Source: Treponema sp. (GTDB lineage Bacteria > Spirochaetota > Spirochaetia > Treponematales > Breznakiellaceae). From it: a DNA stretch of 7,687 nucleotides. The stretch spans positions 1 through 7,687 of the forward strand of contig JAIRSD010000155.1 in assembly GCA_031255615.1 (NCBI GenBank), read 5' to 3'. Below the pieces are notes generated by a model that saw only the letters and a list, made by a program, of their open reading frames with translations, was not told where the DNA came from and ran no database searches. Positions within the stretch are counted from its first letter, which is position 1; every line of letters starts with the position of its first letter. Shown here in pieces: positions 1-5,610 of this stretch. The position numbers and the translations under genes are program-made.

Positions 1-172
1 CTTGACACAAAACATAGGAGGCGGGGAAGGCGCACGAAGACCGGGGGTCGAAGGCGTTTTTTTCATTCCTTCGTGTTCCTGGCGAGCCGCAGCTCGCCTT
101 TGTGCGCCTTGGTGGTTAACATTCCTATTCCCAGTTCTTTCGCTTATCCGGTGGTGTAGTGTAATCAGGGTA
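1..172. repeat. Truncated left copy of the intergenic 'cacgaag' repeat unit
   Basis: This stretch is a direct-orientation relative of the left arm of the large inverted repeat that follows. Positions 21-70 match, with about one difference, the reverse complement of roughly 670-722. Positions 101-174 (a gtggttaacattc stretch, then cgcttatccgg, then gtacta) resemble 291-364. It contains a 7-bp hairpin, GGCGAGC/GCTCGCC at 81-87 and 92-98, with loop CGCA; the right arm has a counterpart at 645-662 but the inner left arm lacks it. The unit runs off the window edge, so its true left end is unknown. Reading frames through it carry no domain and change with the repeat, so I treat it as non-coding. 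Confidence 0.75.
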
Positions 173-780
173 CTAACAGGCCGCTTGGCCTAAAAATCAG
201 ATATGGGACGGAAGAAATTTACCACGAAAGCAAAGAAGACGCACGAAAGGCAGGGATTGGAAGTGCGTATTCATCCCTTCGTGTACCGTTGTGCGCCGTC
301 GTGGTTAACATTCTTGTTCCCGGTCGTTTCGCTTATCCGGTGATGGAGGGGAATCGAGGTACTAAGGTGCGGGCGGCGGCAGGGTACCGCGTGGTCTGGG
401 TTTGCGGAGTTTCGCGGAGCGAAACTCCCACACAGGGGGAGCAAGCTCCTTGAGTTGGCGCGCCGCAGGCGCGCCAACTCAAGGAGCTTGCCCCTCCTGT
501 GTGGGAGTTTCGCTCCGCGAAACTCCGCAAACCCAGAACGCGCGGCGCCCTGCCGCCGCACGCACCTTAGTACCTCGATTACCCTCCATCACCGGATAAG
601 CGAAACGACCGGGAACAAGAATGTTAACCACGAAGGCGCACCAAGGCGAGCTGCGGCTCGCCAGGAACACGAAGGAATGAAAAAAACGCCTTCGACCCCC
701 GGTCTTCGTGCGCCTTCCTCGCCTTCGTGGTAAATTTCTTCCGTCCGCATATCTGATTTTTAGGCCAAGCGGCCTGTCAG
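173..780. repeat. Large near-perfect inverted repeat (about 608 bp) with 3-nt centre
   Basis: The two arms pair around position 466. From 301-465 against 467-631 they pair without any gap, with only about eight or nine mismatches in 165 positions (for example 351/581, 372/560, 394/538, 440/492). Further out the arms still match, but the right arm is about 20 nt longer because it carries an extra small hairpin (645-662). The outer ends are almost identical: 173-228 pairs with 724-780, including a terminal AGGCC-GCTT-GGCCT hairpin on each side (178-191, 762-775). Smaller hairpins nest inside each arm (406-428 and its mirror 504-526). No transposase or other gene lies inside; all open frames are symmetric by-products of the repeat. 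Possible origins are a non-autonomous mobile element (MITE-like), fusion of two repeat copies head-to-head, or a structured RNA; none can be decided from this window. Confidence 0.85.
441..491. repeat. Perfect central hairpin of the inverted repeat
   Basis: Positions 441-464 and 468-491 are exact reverse complements, giving a 24-bp perfect stem closed by the trinucleotide GCA (465-467). The tip is GGCGCGCC on both sides, itself self-complementary. If transcribed in either direction this would be a very stable RNA hairpin. In DNA it is a natural cruciform centre. There is no T-run directly after it on either strand, so it does not look like an ordinary intrinsic terminator. Confidence 0.85.
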
Positions 781-850
781 GTAACGATGCCTGAAAAGGG
801 GGCGGCAAAAGAGCGGAATGTAAGAGGAGGCAGGGAGATATACCCCTTGT

Positions 851-863
851 CCTTAATCCTTTG
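851..863 (+). repeat. 13-nt motif CCTTAATCCTTTG, copy 1
   Basis: CCTTAATCCTTTG occurs here upstream of the oxidoreductase gene and again, exactly, at 2928-2940 upstream of manA. In both places it is followed by GCGCC and then GCGCTGT a short distance later, but the spacing differs by 11 nt. The copy here would lie around -50 to -38 of the predicted start of transcription. It could be a shared regulator site; no known factor is assigned. Confidence 0.5.
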
Positions 864-865
864 TG

Positions 866-894
866 TTGCGCCGGCCCTGGCGCTGTGTTAAAAT
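866..894 (+). promoter_or_regulatory. Predicted extended -10 promoter for the sugar gene cluster
   Basis: TGT-TAAAAT at 886-894 is an extended -10 (TGn plus five of six consensus bases). A weak -35, TTGCGC at 866-871, sits 17 nt upstream. The start of transcription would be near 901, leaving a leader of about 15 nt before the ATG at 916. The segment 781-865 between the inverted repeat and this promoter shows no convincing gene. Confidence 0.55.
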
Positions 895-915
895 AAGGCC
901 GCTTTTGGGGGTATT

Positions 916-1887
916 ATGAAGGTCGGCATCATCGGCGCGGGGCATATTGCCGTTAAAATGGCGAATACCCTTCATCTTATGGACAACGGCGTGGAAGCCT
1001 ACGGAATAGCTTCCCGTGATTTAGACAGGGCCAGGGCCTTCGCGGAGAAAAACCGGATACAACGGGCCTTCGGTTCCTACACGGCCCTGCTGGAAGATCC
1101 GGCGGTGGACCTGGTATATGTGGCGGTGCCCCATTCCCATCACTACGGGGTGATGAAGTCCTGTCTGGAGTACGGCAAACATATTCTCTGCGAAAAACCC
1201 TTTACGGTGAACGCGGCCCAGGCCCGGGAAATTCTGGAAAAGGCCGAAGAAAAGGGGATCTTCGCGGCGGAGGCCATGTGGTCCCGGTATCTGCCGGTGC
1301 GGAAGATCCTCGAAAATGTCCTTGGCTCCGGGGTTATCGGCAAGCCCTCCGTGGTAACGGCGAATTTATGCTACGAGGGGGCCGGCAGGGAACGGTACTT
1401 TAAGCCGGAATTGGCCGGCGGGGCCCTGTTGGACCTGGGAGTCTATCCCCTTAGTTTTGCCCTAATGGTGTTGGGGACGGATATTGAAAAAATTGACACC
1501 CACGCGGTCATGTATGAAACCGGGGTTGACGCCTTCAGCTTTACCAGCCTGGTGTATCCCGGCGGCGCGGCGGCGTCCATTTATACCAGCATGGTCAACG
1601 GCGGCGATAAGCGGGGGATGATTTACGGGACCAGGGGCTACATTGAGTATCCCAACACCGGGAATTGCGCCGCCTTTCATGTGTACGATAACACCGGTTC
1701 CCCGGTCTCCGTCCACTACGCCCCCCGGCAGCTCACCGGTTTTGAGTACCAGGTGGAATCCTGCCGCCGGGCTATTGAGGAGGGGAAGCCGGAGCCCCCG
1801 GAACTGCCCCACCGGGAGATTATCGCGGTAATGGAAATTATGGACCGAATTCGGGATATGTGGGGTATGAAGTATCCCGGAGAATAA
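916..1887 (+). CDS. Gfo/Idh/MocA family NAD(P)-dependent oxidoreductase
   Basis: The 323-residue protein has the two-domain layout of the Gfo/Idh/MocA dehydrogenases, cytoplasmic enzymes that oxidise or reduce sugars and cyclic polyols with NAD(P). The N-terminal Rossmann fold opens with VGIIGAGHIA (residues 3-12). The family signature CEKP is at 92-95, with catalytic Lys94. A GGALLDLGVYP stretch at 168-178 supplies Asp173 and Tyr177, spaced as the catalytic Asp and Tyr of dimeric dihydrodiol dehydrogenase, and the AEAMWSRYLP segment (118-127) is also typical of that branch. Length is normal. The ATG at 916 is preceded by GGGGG (907-911) and a promoter. The PfkB kinase follows after 33 nt, probably in the same transcript, so a sugar or sugar derivative is the likely substrate. 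Family is certain; the substrate (for example an aldose, anhydro-sugar or inositol) cannot be read from sequence. Confidence 0.92.
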   Translation: MKVGIIGAGHIAVKMANTLHLMDNGVEAYGIASRDLDRARAFAEKNRIQRAFGSYTALLEDPAVDLVYVAVPHSHHYGVMKSCLEYGKHILCEKPFTVNAAQAREILEKAEEKGIFAAEAMWSRYLPVRKILENVLGSGVIGKPSVVTANLCYEGAGRERYFKPELAGGALLDLGVYPLSFALMVLGTDIEKIDTHAVMYETGVDAFSFTSLVYPGGAAASIYTSMVNGGDKRGMIYGTRGYIEYPNTGNCAAFHVYDNTGSPVSVHYAPRQLTGFEYQVESCRRAIEEGKPEPPELPHREIIAVMEIMDRIRDMWGMKYPGE

Positions 1888-1910
1888 AATCTTTAACAGG
1901 CGGCGTCGCC

Positions 1911-1917
1911 GGGAGGA
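1911..1917 (+). promoter_or_regulatory. Ribosome binding site deciding the kinase start
   Basis: GGGAGGA at 1911-1917 lies directly before a GTG (1918) followed immediately by an ATG (1921). The core GGAGG is only 1 nt from the GTG but 4 nt from the ATG. The ATG at 1921 is therefore the better start, one residue shorter than the longest frame. Confidence 0.6.
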
Positions 1918-1920
1918 GTG

Positions 1921-2913
1921 ATGAAAAGGGTACTCTGCGTGGGTCTTATGGTCATGGATATTCCCTTGCGGCCTGTAACTCCCGCGGTTTTTCAGCGGGA
2001 TCATAACCGGATCGATTCGTCGGCCTGGACTACCGGCGGGGACGCCCTCAATACGGCGATAACCCTGGCAAAACTGGGGGTCCCCGTTTCCCTTTGCGGT
2101 CTGGTGGGCAGGGACGATCCCGGCGACTTCGTGGTGAACCGGGTCAGCCAGTGGGGGGTGGATACCCGGGCGGTGCTGCGGCATCCCGACCTGGGAACCG
2201 GGGTTTCCTACATCCTCATCGATCCCAGCGGGGAGCGGCATTTCCTGGTTTCCAGCACAATCAACGATGAATTAGACGCTGACTGCGTTCCCGACGAGGC
2301 GATTCGGGAGGCGGATATCGTCTACCTGGGCAGCGCCCTGTGCATGCACAACATGGATCACGGGGGAGGGGCGGCCCTGTTCAAGCGGGCCCATGAGATG
2401 GGGAAGATGACCCTCTGCGATTTTAGCGGGGGGGAGCAGTATGCCGGCGGCGAGGCCCTGGAGCTTTTGACCCCCCTGCTGCGGGAATCGGACTGCATCC
2501 TGCCCAGTTACCTGGAGGCGGTGAAACTTACGGGGGAAAAGGAACTCCCGCGGATGAGGGACCGGTTCGCCGGATTCGGAATCAAACTCCTGGTGATCAA
2601 ACTGGGGAGCGAAGGCTGTTACATGACGGATTTTAAGAACGAATGGCGGGTCCCCACCTTTGGGGAATTTAAGCCGGTGGACACCACCGGCGCGGGGGAT
2701 TCCTTTGTGGGGGGCTTTATCCGGGGAACCCTGGAAGGCTGGGGGCCGGAGTCCGCCGCCTGGTTCGGCGCCTGTGTGGCCAGCTTTAATGTAACAAAGG
2801 TGGGGGCCACCGGCGGGGTGCCGGATTTCGACACCGCCTACCGGTACGTGATCGATCACGCGGGGGGCGCGACCCACTTTCCCCGCCGGGATCCGCCGGG
2901 TTCGGATGTATAA
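1921..2913 (+). CDS. PfkB-family (ribokinase-like) carbohydrate kinase
   Basis: The 330-residue cytoplasmic enzyme is predicted to transfer phosphate from ATP to a sugar hydroxyl. Both PfkB signatures are visible: an N-terminal TTGGDALNTA segment (37-46) running into the AKLGVPVSLCGLVGRDDPG region, and the C-terminal DTTGAGDSFVGGF (254-266), whose GAGD holds the catalytic base Asp260 and the anion hole. Asp13 in the first strand is in the usual sugar-contacting place. Residues 190-204 (SDCILPSYLEAVKLT) match the family's ATP-side region around the conserved N/E motif. The first signature reads GGD rather than the commoner GGN, as in 2-keto-3-deoxygluconate kinases among others. It lies 33 nt after the oxidoreductase and 67 nt before manA. 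Family assignment is firm; substrate (a keto- or deoxy-sugar acid, fructose or a nucleoside) is open. Confidence 0.92.
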   Translation: MKRVLCVGLMVMDIPLRPVTPAVFQRDHNRIDSSAWTTGGDALNTAITLAKLGVPVSLCGLVGRDDPGDFVVNRVSQWGVDTRAVLRHPDLGTGVSYILIDPSGERHFLVSSTINDELDADCVPDEAIREADIVYLGSALCMHNMDHGGGAALFKRAHEMGKMTLCDFSGGEQYAGGEALELLTPLLRESDCILPSYLEAVKLTGEKELPRMRDRFAGFGIKLLVIKLGSEGCYMTDFKNEWRVPTFGEFKPVDTTGAGDSFVGGFIRGTLEGWGPESAAWFGACVASFNVTKVGATGGVPDFDTAYRYVIDHAGGATHFPRRDPPGSDV

Positions 2914-2927
2914 CGGGTCCGGGGCGG

Positions 2928-2940
2928 CCTTAATCCTTTG
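2928..2940 (+). repeat. 13-nt motif CCTTAATCCTTTG, copy 2, upstream of manA
   Basis: This is an exact copy of the motif at 851-863, in the 67-nt gap between the kinase and manA. It is followed by GCGCCGCGCTGT and a TAATACGAT stretch (2952-2960) that could be a weak -10, but no good -35 spacing is seen. It suggests manA may have its own control in addition to readthrough from the kinase gene. Confidence 0.45.
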
Positions 2941-2980
2941 GCGCCGCGCTGTAATACGATCCCGCTGAGGAGGTGGGGCT

Positions 2981-4108
2981 ATGTCTGATCTGTACCATCA
3001 GCCCTGGAAGCTGGCGCCCAACAAAATTCGGGGCGCCGGAGGCCGGGAAATCGATAAGCTCCGGGGGGTGGAGCCCCCGCAAGACGATCCCGCGGGTTCC
3101 GAGGCCTGGATTGGCTCGGTTACCCGGGTGGGGAATCCGCCGCCGGGGGAGCCCCACCGGGGTTGTTCGGAGGTTGTTCTTCCCGACGGCAGGCGGATGT
3201 ACCTCTTTGAGGCGATCAACCTGGATCCTCAGGAAGTCCTGGGGCCCCGGCATCTGGCCCTCCACGGGAAAGACACCCTGGGGATGCTGATCAAATATCT
3301 GGACGCCCAGGAGCAGTACATCCTCCAGGCTCACCCCACCCGGCCCTGGGCCAAAAAGATGTGGGGCAGCGATTTTGGGAAAGAGGAGAGCTGGTATGTT
3401 ATCGGGACCCGGGACGACACGGAGGAGCCCGCCTACATCCTTTTGGGGTTTAAAGAGGGGATTAGCCGGGAGAAGTTCGCGGAACTCTACCGCCGGGACG
3501 ATCTGCCGGCCCTGGAACAGCTCTGCCATAAAATTCAGGTAAAGACCGGGGAGGCCTACTTTGTGGGCGGCGGGGTTCCCCACGCCCTGGGGAAGGGCTG
3601 TTTTGTCATCGAAGTGCAGGAGCCCAGCGATATTACCGTGGTCCCGATTACCCAGCGGAAACGCCGGGACATGTTCCGGGCCAGGACCGGGAAGGAGCCC
3701 GCCTGGGAAGCGGAGGATGAAAAGCTCTACGACGAGCGGATGCTGGGGGCCTTTATCTACGACGGCTGCGACGAGGCGGAAAATCTGCGGCGCTGGCGGA
3801 TTCCTCCAAAACTTATAAGGCGGGGGGACTGGGGGGCGGAGCACTATATCATAAGCCCCGAGGAGACCAGCTTTTTTTCCTACACCCGGCTTGATGTAAG
3901 GGGCCCCGGTTCCGCGCCCCTGCGGGACACGGAGTTTCCCCAGGCGGCGATTGTGCTGGAAGGGGAGGGGAGCATCCGCTGGGAGGGGGGAAGCCTCGCC
4001 CTGCGCCGGGGGGATGAGTTGTTCCTGCCCTACCGTATTCCCGGCGCGGAATTTTCCGCCCCCGCCGGTCTTTCGGTGGTTCTGTGCCACCCGGAGGGGG
4101 TCCGGTAG
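2981..4108 (+). CDS. manA: Mannose-6-phosphate isomerase, class I
   Basis: The 375-residue protein is predicted to interconvert mannose 6-phosphate and fructose 6-phosphate in the cytoplasm, using a zinc ion. It has the type I cupin layout: an N-terminal PWKLAPNKI segment (8-16), then LIKYLDAQEQYILQAHP (103-119) with metal ligands Gln116 and His118, GKEESW (133-138) with ligand Glu136, and VPHALGKG (199-206) with ligand His201. The conserved IEVQEPSDITV stretch (210-220) follows. The C-terminal part (about 300-372) is the second cupin-like domain. Length is between the short Bacillus-type (about 315) and E. coli (391) enzymes. The start is well supported by AGGAGG at 2968-2973, 7 nt before the ATG. 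The gene closes the sugar cluster and is followed by a terminator. Closely related isomerases acting on other sugar phosphates are possible. Confidence 0.9.
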   Translation: MSDLYHQPWKLAPNKIRGAGGREIDKLRGVEPPQDDPAGSEAWIGSVTRVGNPPPGEPHRGCSEVVLPDGRRMYLFEAINLDPQEVLGPRHLALHGKDTLGMLIKYLDAQEQYILQAHPTRPWAKKMWGSDFGKEESWYVIGTRDDTEEPAYILLGFKEGISREKFAELYRRDDLPALEQLCHKIQVKTGEAYFVGGGVPHALGKGCFVIEVQEPSDITVVPITQRKRRDMFRARTGKEPAWEAEDEKLYDERMLGAFIYDGCDEAENLRRWRIPPKLIRRGDWGAEHYIISPEETSFFSYTRLDVRGPGSAPLRDTEFPQAAIVLEGEGSIRWEGGSLALRRGDELFLPYRIPGAEFSAPAGLSVVLCHPEGVR

Positions 4109-4129
4109 GGCGGATTGCCGCCCGCCAGG

Positions 4130-4171
4130 GGGCTGTTCCAAAACGCGGTTTTGGAACAGCCCTATTTTTTT
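4130..4171 (+). terminator. Strong intrinsic terminator after manA
   Basis: A perfect 15-bp stem, 4130-4144 with 4148-4162 and loop GCG, is followed by TA and seven T (4165-4171). It lies 22 nt after the manA stop codon. A smaller GGGCGG/CCGCCC hairpin (4108-4113, 4118-4123) precedes it and overlaps the stop codon. Confidence 0.92.
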
Positions 4172-4319
4172 CCGCCCCCGGGGGTGTTACGGGGGCGCGG
4201 CGGCGGCCCCGCGGAAAACGCCGGGTCCGCGCCGCCCGGACCATGCCCTTGCCCCCGTAGAGGGGGGGAGGCCAAGACCGCCGGCCGGCGGGCTGGGCCT
4301 GGGGGGGAGGCTTCCCCCC
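4172..4319. other. Gene-free, very GC-rich intergenic stretch with G-quadruplex motif
   Basis: No gene is seen here. The stretch contains small hairpins (4173-4180 with 4190-4197; GGTCCG/CGGACC at 4224-4229 and 4237-4242) and long G-runs on the + strand. GGG runs at 4290-4292 and 4295-4297, then seven G at 4301-4307 that can be split into two runs, fit a four-run G-quadruplex pattern with loops of 2, 3 and 1 nt. The base composition contrasts sharply with the AT-rich 4320-4343 that follows. Confidence 0.5.
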
Positions 4320-4343
4320 TTTAAATTATTTTTTAAATTTTTC
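4302..4343 (+). terminator. Possible second terminator / AT-rich tract before pot promoter
   Basis: GGGGGGA (4302-4308) pairs with TCCCCCC (4313-4319) around the loop GGCT, and an AT-rich, T-heavy tract follows (4320-4343). This may be a backup terminator. The same AT tract lies about 10 nt upstream of the pot palindrome, so it could equally serve as an UP-like promoter element. Confidence 0.35.
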
Positions 4344-4352
4344 CCGCAATGA

Positions 4353-4366
4353 TTGACTCTAGTCAA
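4353..4366. promoter_or_regulatory. Crp/Fnr-type palindromic operator upstream of potA
   Basis: TTGACTCTAGTCAA is a perfect 14-bp dyad, TTGAC-N4-GTCAA. This fits the half-site pattern TTGAY-N4-RTCAA recognised by Fnr/FixK members of the Crp/Fnr family. Its centre (4359.5) is about 41.5 nt upstream of the predicted transcription start near 4401, the usual place for class II activators. TTGACT also resembles a -35 box, so a repressor or plain -35 role is possible. Confidence 0.5.
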
Positions 4367-4385
4367 CAAAATCCGCATTGTACTT

Positions 4386-4394
4386 TGTTAGAAT
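4386..4394 (+). promoter_or_regulatory. Predicted extended -10 promoter of the pot operon
   Basis: TGT-TAGAAT at 4386-4394 is an extended -10 element with five of six consensus bases, of the same form as TGT-TAAAAT at 886-894. No good -35 sits 17 nt upstream (4366-4371 is ACAAAA), which suits either an extended -10 promoter or activation from the palindrome at 4353-4366. Transcription would start near 4401. Confidence 0.5.
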
Positions 4395-4428
4395 TCAGGT
4401 AAAGGGGTCCGGAGGTAAAGGAAATAGA

Positions 4429-5610
4429 TTGAAAGGAAGCGATGTGGTCATCAAAGGGGTGTCCAAGAATTTTGGTGATTTTAGGGCTTTGAATGAAATC
4501 AATTTGGACATCCAGGGGGGCGAATTTTTTTCCCTGCTGGGGCCTTCGGGTTGCGGTAAAACAACCTTGCTGCGGATTATCGCGGGCTTTGAAAGTCCCG
4601 ATACGGGGGCGGTGCTGATTGATAATTCCGATGTGCTTCCCCTGCCTCCCAACCGGCGGCAGGCCAACACGGTGTTCCAGAATTACGCCCTGTTTCCGCA
4701 CTTGACGGTTTTTGAGAATGTGGCCTTTTCCCTGCGGATTAGGCATGTTCCAAAAGAACAGATAACTCCCAAGGTAAATGACTATCTGAAGCTGGTTCAG
4801 TTGGAGGGGCACGCCCAGAAAAAACCGAATCAGCTTTCCGGCGGCCAAAAGCAGCGGGTGGCTATTGCCAGGGCCCTGATTAACGAGCCCCGGGTGCTGC
4901 TGCTGGACGAGCCTCTTTCCGCGCTGGACGCCAAGCTGCGGCAGCACATGCTGATAGAGCTGGATCAGATTCACGATAAAATCGGTATTACGTTTATTTA
5001 TGTGACCCACGACCAGCAGGAGGCCCTTTCGGTTTCCGACCGCATCGCGGTGATGAATCAGGGGGACGTGCTGCAGGTGGGGAGTCCCCACGAGATTTAC
5101 GAGAGTCCCGCCTCCGGTTTTGTGGCCCGTTTTATCGGGGAGACGAACCTTTTTGACGCGGAGGTGACGGCGGTAGAAAAGATGCCGCAGTCCGCGTCTG
5201 CATCTGCGGACGCATCCGCGTCTGCCGCCGGGGGTGGTTCCGCGGAGACCGAATACATGGCGGAGCTTCTGGTCCCGGAGCTGGGCCGGATCAAGGTGAC
5301 GACCGTGGACCGGGTGGAAAAGGGGCAGGTGGTAAGTTTTACGGTGCGGCCGGAGAAGATCGTTATTTCCAAGGAACGGCCCAGCACGAAACGGGAAGAC
5401 ATTAACCTGTTCCAGGGGGTTGTGGACGAGCCCATTTATTCGGGGTTCCAGACGAAATTCTATGTGAAGGTCCACGACAAGGTTCTTATCCGGGCGGTTA
5501 AGCAGCACGCTACCTACTACGACGAGGGGCCGGATATTGTCTGGAAGGACGATGTGTATATTTCCTGGAGCGCCAACGACGGCTATATTGTCGAGGTAAT
5601 AAAACCGTGA
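4429..5610 (+). CDS. potA: Spermidine/putrescine ABC transporter ATP-binding protein PotA
   Basis: The 393-residue ATPase is predicted to power polyamine import from the cytoplasmic face of the membrane. Motifs in order (numbered from TTG 4429): Walker A GPSGCGKTT (38-46), Q-loop Gln84, signature LSGGQ (136-140), Walker B VLLLDEP (156-162), D-loop SALD (164-167), switch His194. The C-terminal regulatory (TOBE/OB) domain has the VRPEK motif (307-311). An Ala/Ser-rich linker (about 253-272) sits between the ATPase core and that domain. The start is uncertain: a TTG at 4378 lies upstream of the predicted transcript start; TTG 4429, with AAGGA (4418-4422), fits the family N-terminus (few residues before VIKGVSKNF); GTG 4444 is also possible. 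It is followed by potB with a 4-nt overlap, and specificity is supported by potD downstream. Confidence 0.93.
   Translation: MKGSDVVIKGVSKNFGDFRALNEINLDIQGGEFFSLLGPSGCGKTTLLRIIAGFESPDTGAVLIDNSDVLPLPPNRRQANTVFQNYALFPHLTVFENVAFSLRIRHVPKEQITPKVNDYLKLVQLEGHAQKKPNQLSGGQKQRVAIARALINEPRVLLLDEPLSALDAKLRQHMLIELDQIHDKIGITFIYVTHDQQEALSVSDRIAVMNQGDVLQVGSPHEIYESPASGFVARFIGETNLFDAEVTAVEKMPQSASASADASASAAGGGSAETEYMAELLVPELGRIKVTTVDRVEKGQVVSFTVRPEKIVISKERPSTKREDINLFQGVVDEPIYSGFQTKFYVKVHDKVLIRAVKQHATYYDEGPDIVWKDDVYISWSANDGYIVEVIKP
5191..5226 (+). repeat. Three imperfect 12-nt tandem units inside potA
   Basis: The units read TCCGCGTCTGCA, TCTGCGGACGCA and TCCGCGTCTGCC, in frame, and encode SASA-SADA-SASA (residues 255-266). 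They lie in the linker between the nucleotide-binding core and the regulatory domain of PotA. Because each unit is four codons, gain or loss would lengthen the linker without a frameshift. Confidence 0.75.

Noticed and set aside
3..8. TTGACA as a -35 box at the window start
   Set aside because: No -10 element follows at suitable spacing, and it lies within the repeat region with no gene downstream.
1..172. The 'cacgaag' repeats as a CRISPR array
   Set aside because: There is no regular repeat-spacer periodicity; similarity extends over whole 150-200 nt units, and no cas genes are present.
271..808. Overlapping open frames on both strands across the inverted repeat, up to 109 codons
   Set aside because: They are mirror images produced by the palindrome, show no domain, and their composition follows the repeat modules rather than coding constraint.
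787..891. A 34-codon frame starting ATG at 787 and ending in a hydrophobic tail
   Set aside because: No proper ribosome binding site precedes it and its end lies inside the predicted promoter of the oxidoreductase gene.
2930..4141. A 403-codon minus-strand frame opposite manA
   Set aside because: It is the complement of a clearly recognised isomerase in a GC-rich gene; Pro/Gly-rich with no family motif.
3951..4352. A + strand frame covering the end of manA and the following gap
   Set aside because: It runs through the terminator hairpin and GC-rich spacer, and its product is low-complexity Pro/Gly/Arg.
4363..5508. A 381-codon minus-strand frame opposite potA
   Set aside because: It mirrors a gene with all ABC ATPase motifs and has no recognisable features of its own.
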